Shown in pieces: positions 22,441 to 47,044 of a stretch of 64,000 bases of DNA; positions within the stretch are counted from its first letter, which is position 1, and each line of letters begins with the position of its first letter. Origin of the DNA: Eulemur rufifrons (taxonomy: Eukaryota; Chordata; Mammalia; Primates; Lemuridae). A model generated the notes under the pieces. It was not told the DNA's origin and made no database searches. It saw nothing but the letters and a program-made list of their open reading frames with translations. The stretch covers positions 12,096,001 through 12,160,000 of the forward strand of contig NC_091006.1 in the NCBI RefSeq assembly GCF_041146395.1. The letters run 5' to 3'. Both the position numbers and the translations under genes were made by a program.

Positions 22441-25207
22441 TGACAAAACATACACATCTAACACATTCTATTTAAAGGCACCGTGCTGTTGGTCCATGTG
22501 GGTGAACCCAAACTTATCAATTCTCCAATGGTTGTCATTCCATTTATTTCCAGTTACTGATATCATACACACCCTTGGCCAGCTAGTTTCGAGCCTCGGG
22601 GGTTCCTGTAATCGACGCATCTTTAGAAAACTTAGTGACATGTGATCTTTGTGAAAGGGACGAGGGCCAAAGAGTCATTGGACTGTTGGGGACGGTGTGG
22701 TGGGGGGAGCTGACAGCCTGTAATTTTGAGGCGTTTTGGTGCAGAAGTTGATAAGGCCATGGCAAAAGGATGCTGGGGAAGGCAATGTGACAGCCAAGGA
22801 CAATCTGTCCAACATGCGTTTGAAACATCAGCCTTGAAGGCAGACTTTGGGGGCGTAGAGAAAGTTGTCACCGTTAGAGTGGCCACTGCTTGGTGTCCTT
22901 GCTTCTTCAACCACCTTAAAGCAGGTGCCTCATGCTCACTTCATGTTGAAACTGAGCGACCTTTTTGGGCCAGAGCAGTGTGGTGAGTGACGATCGCGGG
23001 GACAGCATTTTCTAGTTGAGAGGCTTAAAGTTTGCGATTGCGTTTAATCCTCTCAAGACTTTGCGCTGCAGAAATGCAACCCCGTGGCAACATGGACATT
23101 TGATATAATGATTGGGAGTGTGGGCTCTTCATACTACCTGGTTTAAGTCATGGTTCTACCCTTACCTTTCCATGCCTCATTTTTCTATAGTACGGGCTCA
23201 TCATAGTCCCTGCCTCAGAGGGTTTTGAGGTAACTAAATGATAATTAAACAAAGTGCTCAGAGACGGGCCTACACACAACAAGTTCTCAATAAATGTTAA
23301 CAACCATTAATTGTTGAGCACCTACCATGCACCAAAAACTCGGCTTGTATTATTTAATTTTTAAAACAATCCTACGGGATAGATTTCAGTAGTCCCATTT
23401 ATACAAAAGGAAATTGAGAGTCAAACACATTCAAGGTCAGGCAGATGAGCAGGAATTCATGTCCAGGCCACCCTGTACCGAAGACACAACCACTCACATA
23501 TTTGACAATTGCAGAAATGAAGACTCTGAGCTGTGGCATGTGTCACGCAGAGCCACACAGCTGGCTTGAGAGGGAGACTGGAGTTGGAAACCTTTGTCCT
23601 GCACATCTTCCAAGATGGTTGATTCAAATGGAGCAGTGACAATGACTGGTATTTTACTAAGCACATTTTATGTCCCAGGCGGTGTTCTCACCTTTGTGTG
23701 TCCATTTCCTGCTGTTGTCAACAAATCACCACACACTTAGGTGGCTTAACACACATGTATTCTCTTACAGTTCTCTAAGTCAGAGTCTCGCAAGGGCTAA
23801 CACCATGGTGTCTGCAGGTCCGTGTTCCTCCTGGGGGCTGTAGGAGCGAATCCATTCCCTGGACTGTCCCAGCTTCTAAAGGCTGCCGCGTCCTTTAGCT
23901 CACGGCCCCTTCGTTGCATAACCCCAACCTCTGCTTCTGCTGTCGCATCTGATTTTCTGACTCTCCGGCCTCCCTAAGACCCCTCTGATTGATGACATAG
24001 AATCTAGGCTCATCTCCCCATGGCAAGATCCTTAATCACATCTGCAAAGTCCCTCCCCCCTTTCATATTCACAAATTCTGGGGATTAGGACGGGGCCATT
24101 ATTCCAACCGACCACAGCATCTATTAACCACCTCACGCTGACATTCAGAGACTGCAACAATGATCACCCTCCTTCTCATCAGCTGGAAGAGGAACTGAGC
24201 CACAGAGCGCTGAGTACCTGTGTTGGGGTCACAGAGGTCATGGGGGGTGAAGCATTCAACCCAGGCACCGGGCTCCAAAGCAGGAACTTCTAGTTATTAC
24301 AATATTCTCCCTGTCTGGACCTTAGTATCTGAATTTGAATCTTGGGGAGAAAGGTAGAAATGAAAGCTTAAGATGAATGAACTCATTGAAGTGTAGGTAT
24401 TGGGGTTTTTGGTGAGGCAGGGATATATATAAGCTTGAAGCTGTAAGTAGTAAAGGGTTTGAAGGAAATGGCAAAATTTCTCTCTCCTGTCTCCATAAAT
24501 AGTCCTAAAATATCCGGCTTGTGTGCCCCCTCTGACATGTACAAAGTGCCTTCGGGTATCTTCTCTATGCATAACAAGATCTCAAGGTGGGTTTAGTCTC
24601 CCTCATCTGATGATTGGCAAAACTGCCCCCACGTCTGCTGTGGTCTGACTCCAAAGCCGCAGCACCCCTCTTTCTTACTGGCCAACAAAACACTGACAAT
24701 GGCAGGGTGCTGGTCCCCGCTGCCCCACCGCTTGGGACAAACAGATCTCCAAGCATTTGAACGTGCCAGTGCCCAGGGAATAATGTGGTCCTCACCTGCA
24801 TGTTCCAGACGTGGGTGTCTGGCTACAAAGGCTTGTTTTATAGTTTAATCATTGTCTTGAACCACCCCCAAAATATTTTCTATTAATACCTATGACTTGG
24901 CCCAAGTAGACCTATTAGCATTTCAGACCACCAGCTGATATCAGTTCCTTGTATTTGCATGGAATTCTTTACGGCACAAAGAAGCAAGCCATGCAAACAT
25001 CTCTACAGGGGTGGGGGCTGGGGAAGCATCACAAGTGAAGAGCAGTGCAAAGGCCCTGAGGTGTCAGCAAGCTTGGCTTGTGCAAGGAATAGTAAAAGCA
25101 GTAGCTGGGAAAGGTCAAGAGAGGGGAAGATAATAAATGAACTTCAAGGGAAAAGGAATGTGGACTATGGATTGTATTCTAAAGGTGATGGAGGATTTTG
25201 AATTAAT

Positions 25208-25795
25208 GTATGTTGCTCCTGCTCACTGTAATCTCTTCAGTAGCTTCTGGTTGCGTTCAGAATATAAGGAAGGCTCTGCAGGGTCAGGCCCCATCCACCT
25301 TGCCATGTGTCTTAGGTCCTTGCTCCTCGTCACTCATGGCCCCAGCCACGCTGGTTCCACTCCGCTCCCTGAACACATCTAGCTGTTTGCATCTCAGGCC
25401 CTTTTCACATCTGGTTCTCCTGCCTGGATGATTCCCCGCCCCCCAGCGCCCCTCCCAGCTCCTCTCACACCTCCCTCCTCCTTCTCTTCCTCCAGGAGTA
25501 GCTTATGTGTCATCGTCCAGCGGCCCCTCCCCTGGCCTCACAATCAAAAGTGACCTGCCCTAGGTATTCCTTTCTGCAGCCTCAGTTCTCCTCCTTCGTA
25601 GCCATGATCACTATAAAGGGTTGTATTTGTTTCTGGTTTCTTTACTTCGTGATCTGTCTCCTCCATAGACTGTCAGCCCCACGAAGGCAGGGACACTCGG
25701 TGCCTGCTTCACCCGCTGCGGTAGGCTCATCCTCTAGTGCTGCACCCTACGCACTGTACGTGCTCAGTAGATAGTTGCTCCTGAAGGAATGAGTA
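25208..25795 (+). mobile_element. L2 3' end
   Basis: The sequence gtcaggccccatccacctt ... ctccatagactgtcagccccacg ... gtgctcagtagatagttg is the L2 3' consensus style. Similar pieces lie at about 43040-43390, 48190-48550, 60400-60900 and 63050-63715. Confidence 0.7.
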
Positions 25796-25822
25796 AAAGG
25801 GTGCATCAAGAAAGAGCATCAA

Positions 25823-26223
25823 GGCCAGGCGTGGTGGCTCACGCCTATAATCCTAGCACTCTGGGAGGCCGAGGCGGGAAGATCGCTCGAGGTCAGTTGT
25901 TCGAGACCAGCCTGAGCAAGAGCGAGACCCCATCTCTACTAAAAATAGAAAGAAATTATTTGGACAGCTAAAAAATATATATATAGAAAAAATTAGCCGG
26001 GCATGCCTGTAGTCCCAGTTACTCGGGAGGCTGAGGCAGAAGGATTGCTTGAGCCCAGGAGTTTGAGGTTGCTGTGAGCTAGGCTGATGCCACGGCATTC
26101 TAGCCCAGGCAACAGAGCGAGACTCTGTCTCAAAAAAAAAAAAAAAGAAAGAAAGAAAGAAAAAAAAAGAAAAAGAAAAGAAAAAAAAGAAAGAAAGAAA
26201 AAAATAAGAAAAAGAAAGAAAAA
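25823..26223 (+). mobile_element. Alu with expanded (AAAG)n tail
   Basis: This is an Alu flanked by aagaaagagcatcaag at 25808-25823 and 26224-26239. The tail from about 26132 has grown into roughly 90 bp of A-rich AAAG microsatellite. Confidence 0.93.
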
Positions 26224-28032
26224 AAGAAAGAGCATCAAGATGTGTCCCCCAAACTGTCCTGACCTTTGCTTTAATAATTCGTAAATGCAACAAGCAACTT
26301 ACAGTTGAAAAGCATTTTCAGCAGATTGGTCTACTCTCTGGGGAGAGGCTGGAGGCTGGATACCAGCGAGGGCAGCAGGACCACAGTGGAGCGGAGAGCT
26401 GGAAAAGGCCATCCTTTGGTCAGTAACAGCAGAGGCCGAGAAAAGGGGATGGACTCAGGAGCTATTTGGAAAGTAGAACCAACTGGATAGCTGGATAGGA
26501 CACAGAGAGGGGACAGGGACGACAAAGGTTCCCTCTTGCTGAAGAGGTAATATGGGGGGCAGGCTAACATATTTTGGGCTATATAGCAAATGCCAGATCT
26601 CGGGATTTGAGGCACTTGAGGGACATTTAGGTGGACGTGTGTCCAGGGGGCAGTTTGAATTGCAGTTCTGGCACTCAGAAGAGACGTTTGGCCAGAGACG
26701 TCAGTCATGAATGCGGGTACTATTCTGGATCATATTCATGAGTTCTTAGCACACGGCAGGTGCCATGGTAAGCCCAGAGGTATTAAAAGTAGGTACAGTG
26801 GTTAGAGCTCAGTTTCTGGAGTCCGGTCGTTGGGGTTCGGCCGCGAGCTCCCCCGCTCACACTGTTGGTGATCCTCGGCCCGGTGCTCAGGCTCACTGCG
26901 CCCCGTGTGCGCACATCTGGGTTAGATACCTGCCGCACTGGGCTCCTCACTGTCAAGATTATTATGAATTTAGAGCAGCGTGTAGCACTTAAAGAGTTTT
27001 GTCTGTTATTTTTTACGGTGGCAGTTAATCATCAGAACAAGCCTAAGCGGTAGATAGGATTAGCATCCCCACGTTTCCATAGGGCAAAGTCAAGGCTTAG
27101 AGAATTTAAGTAACTTCCCACCCCCCACCCTAGTCATCCAGCCCGTCCTCGGTGGAGCCGGGATTTGAACCTGAAAGTTCCGCCTCCGCTGTCACAGGCA
27201 GGTCCGACCCCAGACTCTGCCCCGCCAGCCAGCGAGAATCAGAGTCGTCCACAGGAGGCGGGCGAACGAGGCGTCACCCAGAAAAAGCCCGTTGGAGGCC
27301 CGGCGCGGTGGTTGGGAGTAACGGCTGCAAGGAAGAATCACGAGAGAAATGGGAAAGAGGCTCCGCGTGGCAGCAGAGTCATTGGGAGAAAAAGAAGTTT
27401 GAGGCTGTTGTGACTCCGGTGCTCAGTGGCGCCACCTACCTGTGGAGGACTTAAATCACTGGCTCTGGGTTTTTGACTCCCAGCCCATTATGTGGATTCG
27501 TTGAGTTGGTGCCATCTGATGTCCCCCCACCCCCCCCGCAACTGTCCTGATCTTTGCTTTAATAATTCGTAAATGCAACGAACAATTTACAATTGAAAAG
27601 CATTTTCACATCGAGGTCCAGTTGGTGGCCACTGTGAGAGGCAGGAATTATTAACCTATACTCTACTGATGAGAAAACAAAAGCCCATAGAGGGGAAGTG
27701 GTGTGTGGAGCTTAAGAACTCTGACATCATACAGTGCACGTACACAAACCTAGAAGGCAGAGCCTACCACACACCTGGGCTTTAGGGTCCAGCCTATTGT
27801 TCCTAGGCTGCAAACCCGTACAGCATGTTGCTGTACTGAATACTGTAGGCAATTGTAACACAGTGGTAAGTATTTATGTACCTAAGCATATCTAAACATA
27901 GAAAAGGTACAGAGAAAATATAGTATTGTAATCTTATAGGATCACCGTAACGTATATGCAGTCCACGGTTAATCAATATGTCATCATGCACTGCATGACT
28001 GTAAATACTTTTTTTCTCTCCTGCAAAAATAA

Positions 28033-39925
<11,893 letters not shown>

Positions 39926-41153
39926 TGCCACGGTGAGAGCAGGGATCAGAGCTGGGTCCTTCTCCGATGGGAAGCTGAGATCTGGTCCTCCCAGCCTGCC
40001 TGAGTAGCCGAGCTTCCCAGCGAGGTGGGCTCCACTTTCCAAAGATACAATGGAGTCAGGGCTCGGGAGGCCGGGGCAGGAAATTGGACGCCTTCCCAAA
40101 TTGGAAGGCTGGCAGATATCTGGATTCCTCCGGCAGGCAGGAGAGCAAGGGGGGGAGGGGCCAACTTTTTCAGACTCAGAAAGGTATTATTTCAAATCTC
40201 CAGTCTGGGAAGCTGTGGGTGTGAAAGATTAGGAAAGCAGACTTTCTCCAACTGGAACGTGACAGCTTAGAGAAGAGGATGTCCTCCTCTGGTCCCCAGA
40301 AGCCAAGGCACCATGTTGTCGAGCCATCACCCCCGTGGTTGAGTAGACGGCCAAGGAAAACATGAGGTTTAACTTCTCTTCCTTCGTCATTTGGGCCCCT
40401 GCCCCATCTCAGCCCATACATCGTCAACTACCCCCACAGGACAGCTTCATCCCTACTTTTCTTCTAGTCTCTGCCGTCTGGCTTTCACCTGGGCTGGGGG
40501 CAGCATCTTCAGCCTGCGGGAATGCTCTCTAGACCCCCCGCGTGGACCGACTGCCCTAAGTGCTCTGTCACTTCAGCGATCTGAAAGTAAAGAGAAGCCC
40601 TCTCATTGGATGTGTGGACAAAACCCACTCCTCTCGCCTCCAGGGTGGAACATTCTTGTGACTCTGCCAATATTTGTCCTTACAGCGCATGTGGCTTACC
40701 GATGACACCAAATTAGTGACCCTTCCTGAACTTGAGCTTGGTGGTGAAAATTACCTTCCAAGAACAAGGAAGGGGCAAAGGAGGGGGCTTGAGACTGTGG
40801 CTACCATCTTAACAGGGTGGATGTTGAAATGCACCCACAGTGGTCTCCAGTCTGTGGCTGGGACTACGAACATGTCTGGTGTCAGCCTCCAACTCTACCC
40901 ATCACAGCAGAACTGTCTCCTTGCAGGTCCCTCTCCCACCAGACCTGTCACCAGAGCTGAGGTCAAGGGGCTCTTTGTTCATTGACCTACCTGCCCCCAT
41001 GAGCCAGGTGGGTGCAGGGGGTGTCTAACTGCTGTTGGCTCAGCTGCTCCCTCTAGCTTCTAAGTCCAGAAAATCAGGACAAAGTCACTTCCATTACATT
41101 TTGAGCCAATCCAGACTTATTACTTGAACTCTGGCCTTTGCTTCTATTTTCAG

Positions 41154-41350
41154 GGAGAGGAGAAACATCTTCAGAGCAAGACTGCCATACGGAGGCTGGA
41201 ACATGCTTCGTTTTTCTCATCTAGTCTTTCAAGCTTAAACAATCTTCTTTAGAAACACCCTCTCCCCCATCTCCTTTAATCACCTGGTCCTTTGTGAAGA
41301 ACATAGGGAACATGTGGCGTAAGCACCAATAAAGGAGCCCTAAATTAACC
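41154..41350 (+). other. ELSPBP1: Likely ELSPBP1 3' UTR terminal exon with poly(A) signal
   Basis: An acceptor (gcttctattttcag) at 41153 is followed by about 175 nt ending in AATAAA at 41328-41333, with a T-rich stretch downstream. The coding exon 5 donor at 39933 needs such a partner. An optional internal UTR exon with CAG and GTGGGT borders could lie at 40927-41008. The splicing is inferred from the signals. Confidence 0.55.
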
Positions 41351-41804
41351 CTGGGGGTGGCCTTTTTTCGCTTTCTAGAATGAGAGGGATGGTAAACATG
41401 CAGGGAAGAAGTTGGTGGCTGGGTTGTTGAGTCTTATGGTGGGGAGATCACACTCTCAGCCCAGCGACCTTTAGGGATAGTTGCAGCCTGCTGTCTCTTC
41501 CTGGGAAATCACAGATTTGGGTGGAGCCTTTGTAGGCACTTATTAGATTATTAATAAATAAATTAGTAATAAACAGAGGGTAAAAAATTCACTGCCAAGA
41601 GTGCTACAATTATTCCTTCCCCATGCCCACGGCAGACATCAATAATTGATTACAGAATCTGTGTCCCTCTGAGCCCAGAGGCAAACTCACATTGTTTGTT
41701 ATTTTTGGTGCTGTTTTTGTTGTTGTTGTTCTCTTCTTCCTCCTCCTTTCATTTTCTGTATTCTCTGTCCCCCTCCTCTTTTTCTTCTAAATAAAACAGT
41801 CAAC

Positions 41805-42005
41805 AATATATAGAAAAAAAAATTAGCCAGGCATGGTGGCGCATGCCTGTAGTCCCAGCTACTCAGGAGGCTGAGGCAGGAGGATCACTTGAGCCCAGGA
41901 ATTTGAGGTTGCTGTGAGCTAGGCTGATGCCACGGCACTCTAGCCTGGGCAACAGAGCGAGACTCTGTCACAAAAAAAAAAAAGAAAGAAAGAAAAAAAA
42001 GAAAG
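41805..42005 (+). mobile_element. Partial Alu, right arm only
   Basis: The element begins inside the linker (caatatatagaaaaaaaaattagcc) and contains a complete right arm with a short AAAG tail. It is 5' truncated. Confidence 0.9.
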
Positions 42006-42644
42006 GACTTGTTGCCCAGGTTCCAGGAGTGCTGTCTGCACACAGCTTTTGGTGGTCAATCCAAATCAGAGATGTCCTCTGCTTCAAAGTGGCCTCCCTT
42101 CCCCAGGGCCGTTTCCTTCCCAGGGAGGGCCATAGCCAAGGACTGACCAAGGCCAAGTTTGAAGGCCTGGCTAGTCCAACCCAAGCGAGACAACTCGCAA
42201 GAGCTGCGTCCAGAGCTCCCGTGGGCTCAGCTGAGGTTGTTGAGCCTGCACGGTGGTTCATCTTCTCTCTCCAATCCTGGTTCCTCCCTTCCCTTCTGTA
42301 GTGTTGATCCCGAGGAAAATCCCGATAAACCTCCTGCAAGCCGTCTCCACTCTCTGATGGGGGAGGAACCCCGGGGAGCCCCAACCCGAGACGCTCCATC
42401 TTTGAGAGATGCCCTTTTTGACTATTCTAATGAAGCCGTCCTTGCACGGTCCCCAAGGTGTCTTTGTATCTAACCGCCCCACTTTATCTTCCTCAACATG
42501 TTCCTCTTGATTCGAGCTTCTCTTAAGTGATTTCATGTTTTCTTGTCCTCACACACTGGAATGTAACCTCCAAGAACGCAAAGACCTTGTTGCCGGGCTC
42601 TTTCCAGGACCTGGATTAATCCTGGGCTCGTGGCATGAAGCCGA

Positions 42645-42850
42645 GCCCTGCAAGATAGAAGCCACTAGCCACACGGGGGCGATTTCAATGGAACTGAAGT
42701 AACTGATAATAACACTTATTAATAAAATTTTACTCGATAATAAAAACAACATAAAATTCAGTTCCTCAGTCTCACTCACCATGTTTAATACTCAAGAGCC
42801 ACGTGTGGCCAGTGGCTACCATAACGGACAGCACAGGTCTGGAATATTCC
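42645..42850. mobile_element. hAT fossil, MER5-like
   Basis: The sequence gccactagccacacggg ... gaactgaagtaactg ... gagccacgtgtggccagtggctacc shows the subterminal inverted repeat typical of MER5-type elements. Confidence 0.68.
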
Positions 42851-43631
42851 CATCATTGCAGAAGATTCTGCTGAGTTGCCTTGAGGTCAAGAACCTTGTC
42901 ACTGTTCTCTTTCCGTCACCTGGAACAATGCCAGGCACAGAGCAGGGGCTCAGCAAATAGTTTTTGAACAGGTGAGTGAATGAGTGGGCGGGTGGATGGG
43001 TGTGTGCATAGAGGGAATGGAAAGGCTGAGAGAAGAGGCTGGAGCTGCCTTTTCAAGGGCGAGTTGCATCATGTCCCTCCTCTGCTCAACACCCTCTAAG
43101 AACCTACTTGCACGGCTTAATCCCTGGCCCACTCTGGGCCCTTCTCATTGATCCCTCTCCAGCCACCGTGGCTTCCTTGCCAATCCTCCACCACCACAGG
43201 TATGTTCCTGCCCCAGGGCCTTTGCATTTGCCCTACACTGTGTCTCAAACACTCTTCCCCCAGACACACCTCCTGAGCTCAATGAACTCCCTCTGGTCTG
43301 GCGGTTTTGTCTATTTTATTCATTGCTATAGCCCCATGCTTGGAAGAGCGCCTTGTACATAGCAAGCCCTGAATACATTGCTAAGATCTAAAGGGTGGGA
43401 GGAAGGAAGGAAGGAGGAAGAAATGAAGAGTGTGAGGCTTAAAAACAAAATGGTCTGAGGACAGTGGACAAGGGGAGTGGCCACAGGTCAGGAAATTACA
43501 TTATCCTGGTTCCACTTTTTCTTAATGTTTATTTTATAAAACAACGCTATTGAACCAGATGAGCCATTTCATACATCTACTTCGTGGACTTCAAAGCGAG
43601 AAAAACTTGGAGGAAGGTGTGAGATTAATTC

Positions 43632-43637
43632 TTTATT
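43632..43637 (-). terminator. CABP5: Candidate CABP5 poly(A) signal
   Basis: This is a minus-strand AATAAA about 900 bp beyond the CABP5 stop. If used, the 3' UTR contains the C22 and TC repeats described separately. No other better signal was noticed between it and the stop. Confidence 0.4.
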
Positions 43638-43953
43638 TTAACCCTTGCATTGCCGGTGTGTCCCGCTCTCGGCGGAGATGGGGAGGAATCTTTCTCTTCC
43701 GTCTCACAGCACAGACCGACGTCAGGATGTGAGGGGCTGGAACAGACCTGTCTAACAGACAGACTTTCGCAGACCTCGCAGCAACCCGGCTGAGCTGGGG
43801 ATTTGGGGGATCCTGTCATCTCTCTTTGCATGATGACATTTTGCGGGGGATTAATTCTCCAGGGATCAGCTTGCCCTAAACCTTGATAATCCAGATTTGC
43901 GATTTAATTCGGTCCCCTGAGTATCTCACACAAGGAGAGGGATGTGAGAGGCC

Positions 43954-44050
43954 AGAGAGAGAGAGAGAGAGAGAGAGAAATCCAGGCTGTGCTTCCAGGA
44001 AATCAGGGGAAGGCGGGGGGGGGGGGGGGGGGGGGGAGGGGGAGGGGAGG
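43954..44050. repeat. (GA)n and G22 tract
   Basis: A (GA)12 run (43954-43978) is followed by 22 consecutive G (44015-44036) and further G-rich sequence. On the CABP5 sense strand this reads as C22 and (TC)n, and it lies within the probable CABP5 3' UTR. Confidence 0.95.
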
Positions 44051-44532
44051 CCCCTTGCTCACTTTGAATGCCTCTCCAGGGGACCCCGCGACAGAGGCGC
44101 CTCCCTCTTGCAGAGAGAAAGGAATGAGCGGAGTTGAAGCAGGAAGGGGAAGGGTAGACCATGCACTGAACTTTTGGACAATCGGATAGGAGAAAAGACT
44201 ATTTTAACCCAAGGGGAAGCTGAGGAAGAGACCTGGTGGGTCACAGCCACCTAGGGCTATGTGGAGCAAAACGCTGTCACTCACTGTTGGGACACTGAAA
44301 TGGCAACTAGACTCTACTACTGCTCAAATTTCCATCCACAGACTCTTCTAGCTCTACGGGCGCCCCCATCCCAGCAAAGCCACCGCCTTCAGTCTAACCT
44401 CCACCCACACCGTGGCCCGTCACCACCCCCCATCTCCCGCCCTCCCTCCTTTTTGGGGCCGTGGGGATATGGTCCTCAAGTGCTTGATCCACGTTGAGCG
44501 GGTGGACGGTGTTGGGGGCTTCCAGGACCTCC

Positions 44533-44558
44533 TCAACGAGCCATCATCTTCACAAATT
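44533..44558 (-). CDS. CABP5: CABP5 exon 6 (C-terminus and stop)
   Basis: The 26 coding nt encode E-F-V-K-M-M-A-R and then TGA. The acceptor is tttttctttgcag. The last EF-hand is completed across the junction (F-E|E-F-V). The human C-terminus as I recall it reads M-M-S-R, so Ser to Ala is a substitution here. Confidence 0.92.
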
Positions 44559-47006
44559 CTGCAAAGAAAAATCCTCTGTGAGGCGCCTCTTTGTAAAAGC
44601 TTCAGACTTTTTTTTTTTTTTTCTGAGCCCTTCCTATGTGCCAGGCACCACTGGTGGCCAATGGCAGATTATTTGACCTCTCCACACTTCCGTTTCTTCA
44701 TCTATAAAATAGGAATCATAAGATCGCTATTCCTTTATATGGCTGTTAAGGTGGTTAAATGATCTAATGCTCATAAAATGGATTAAGTATTCCATAATAG
44801 TAATTGTTAGCATCTTATTTCATCCTTCCAACCATCCTGGAGCAGTAAGTGCCAGACAGGAAACTGAGGCCAGCCGGGGTGACCAATGTGCCTGAGGTCA
44901 TGTGGACGGTGGACGGTAACCCCAGAAGGAACGCAGGTTGCACCTGACCTCGCTAGGACCAGATGCCGGATGGACTTGCTGCCCTACCCAGGTCTTGGAG
45001 GGGTCACCCTCTCCTTCCCTTGCCTATAGTTGGCCTGAGGCTCTGTCTCCCACCCCCACCCCAACCTCCTCCAGATTCTACTTTATGTCCTCTGTGCACC
45101 CGAGCCTGACTGGATCCAACAGGTGACCAACAGACATCTACTGGGTTTCCATACTGGGACATGGAGTGGATAAGGTTTAGGCGGGACTCCTCCTCTGCCG
45201 TCCAGAATGGAGGCAAACGCAGCTCAATACAGCAAGGCTTGCCGTGGTGATAACCCCCACGGAGAGGATCAGAAACTTCGCGAGACTTCACAGCTAAAGA
45301 CGAAGGGAAGCTTCCTAGCAAAGGCTGCATTGGTGTGAGTCCCAGACGGATGGATAGGATTGAAAGGTGTGGCCAGTGGACAGAACATCAGGTGCAAACG
45401 AACAGAAGTTGGAGAACCAGAGCAGGTACCAAGTTTGCACTAGAGCATAAAAGTTCAGAGGACGGTTCCAGAAGATAGATACAGGCTAGGTGGGTGGGTG
45501 GGGCCAGATGATGGATGGACGTGGATAGCAGACTAAGAATTTTGGAGTTTTGTCTATAGCCAGCAGATAGATGCTGAGATCTTTGAACCAGAGAGGCTCA
45601 CAAGTAGAACTTGATGTGCGCTATGTATGCCTCCCACTAAAACGATCCCCACCTCCCATCCACACAGAACTCTGGTCTGTTTAATTTATTCAATGATTCA
45701 ATATACACGTGTTGAGCTCTGTGCTAGGAATTGGGGATGTGGTGATGAAAGAGTTAGTCCTTGGACTCAGAAGGAGACAGGCAATAAACCAAGATAAGCT
45801 ATGAAGAGGTCGTGGGTCGATACTACTGCAGAGGGGACCGCGGGGCGTTGTCCGGGAGAACAGAAGAGAGACACTGAGTCCAGTAAGGGTGGGGGGACCT
45901 TTCGGGAGCATCACTAGGAGCTGGCCGGGGGAAAGAGGGAAGGGTGTTCCAGACAGTGAGATGGCATGAGCAGTGACAGGGTAGGGGAATACAAAAAAGT
46001 GCTGCTTAGTGCATGATTTCTCTTAGTTTTTTCCAAAACTTTGAGAGAACGGTGTTAGCGTCAATCCCATTTTGAAGATGTGAAAATAGACACTCAAAGA
46101 GAGGAAGTGACTAGGATGAGGCTACTTGCTGAGTGGGAGATGATCCTGAATCGGAAGCCCATGAACCTGACCCTGGAGTCCCAGGCTCTAGCCCGTCCAC
46201 CCTCCTCAAGGGGCGTGTTGTTCCTGTGAACTGGGACGGGATGGGTGAGGTGGAAAGGAATCCTGCGCTCAGCTAGGGAAGGGCCTCAGGCAAAGTGCTC
46301 CTCGGAGCCACCGGGTGTGAGAGACACTGAGCCCTTTGAACCAGCCTGGGCAGAAAGGGCTGGAACAAAAGCTTCCACCACCAGCCATCCCCATCCCAGC
46401 TCAAACTCAGAAAAGAGTGAGGAGGGGCCAACTCGGAGAAAATCACACGGGGAGCTGGAAGTGGGTTCCCGCGGTGGCTGCCCTGCTACAACGTCACCTT
46501 CAAAGTCAACGGTGCCATCTCCGTTAACGTCAGCCTCCCGGACAACCTCGGAGATCTCCCGCGGGGTGAGCTGCTCTCCCAGGAGCCTTTGCATGGCCTG
46601 CTGCAGCTCCGCCAGGGTGATCTCCCCGTCCCCGTTCGTGTCGAACTGAGCAGGAGCAGAGGGGATGACATCAGCAACGATGATGGTGACAGCAACAAGA
46701 ATGACAGTTGAAATTCCCTGATCACTTACTGTGAGTCAAGAACCAAGCTAAGAGCTCTGGGCACATCATCCGATGGAATGTCAGCTCGAAAGGGCAGGTT
46801 TTTAAAAAATTTGCATATATTTTTATTATTTTAAAATCAGCTTTGTTGAGGTATAATTGTCATACAAAAAGCTGTGCATATTTAACGTGTACAATTTGGT
46901 GAGTTTGGACAAATGCATACACCTGTGAAACCATCACCACAATCAAGGAAATAAACATATCCATCCCCCCAAAGGTTTCCTAGTGCTTGCTCCCTTGTTA
47001 TTTTGT

Positions 47007-47044
<38 letters not shown>

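Larger units (their letters stand above)
41351..43631. other. ELSPBP1 to CABP5 convergent interval: no gene seen
   Basis: The interval between the two poly(A) signals holds a partial Alu, a hAT fossil, an L2-like piece and otherwise unassigned DNA. The two genes converge here. Confidence 0.7.

Noticed and set aside
22583..22986. Overlapping 80-92 codon frames on both strands
   Set aside because: I recognised no domain, and open frames on both strands of the same stretch are typical of chance. The source of this DNA remains unknown.
26087..26284. Lysine-rich open frame over an A-rich AAAG stretch
   Set aside because: It is the translation of the Alu tail microsatellite.
27295..27320. Short stretch resembling the first bases of an Alu (ggcccggcgcggtggttggg)
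   Set aside because: The similarity stops after about 20 bases, with no arms or tail.
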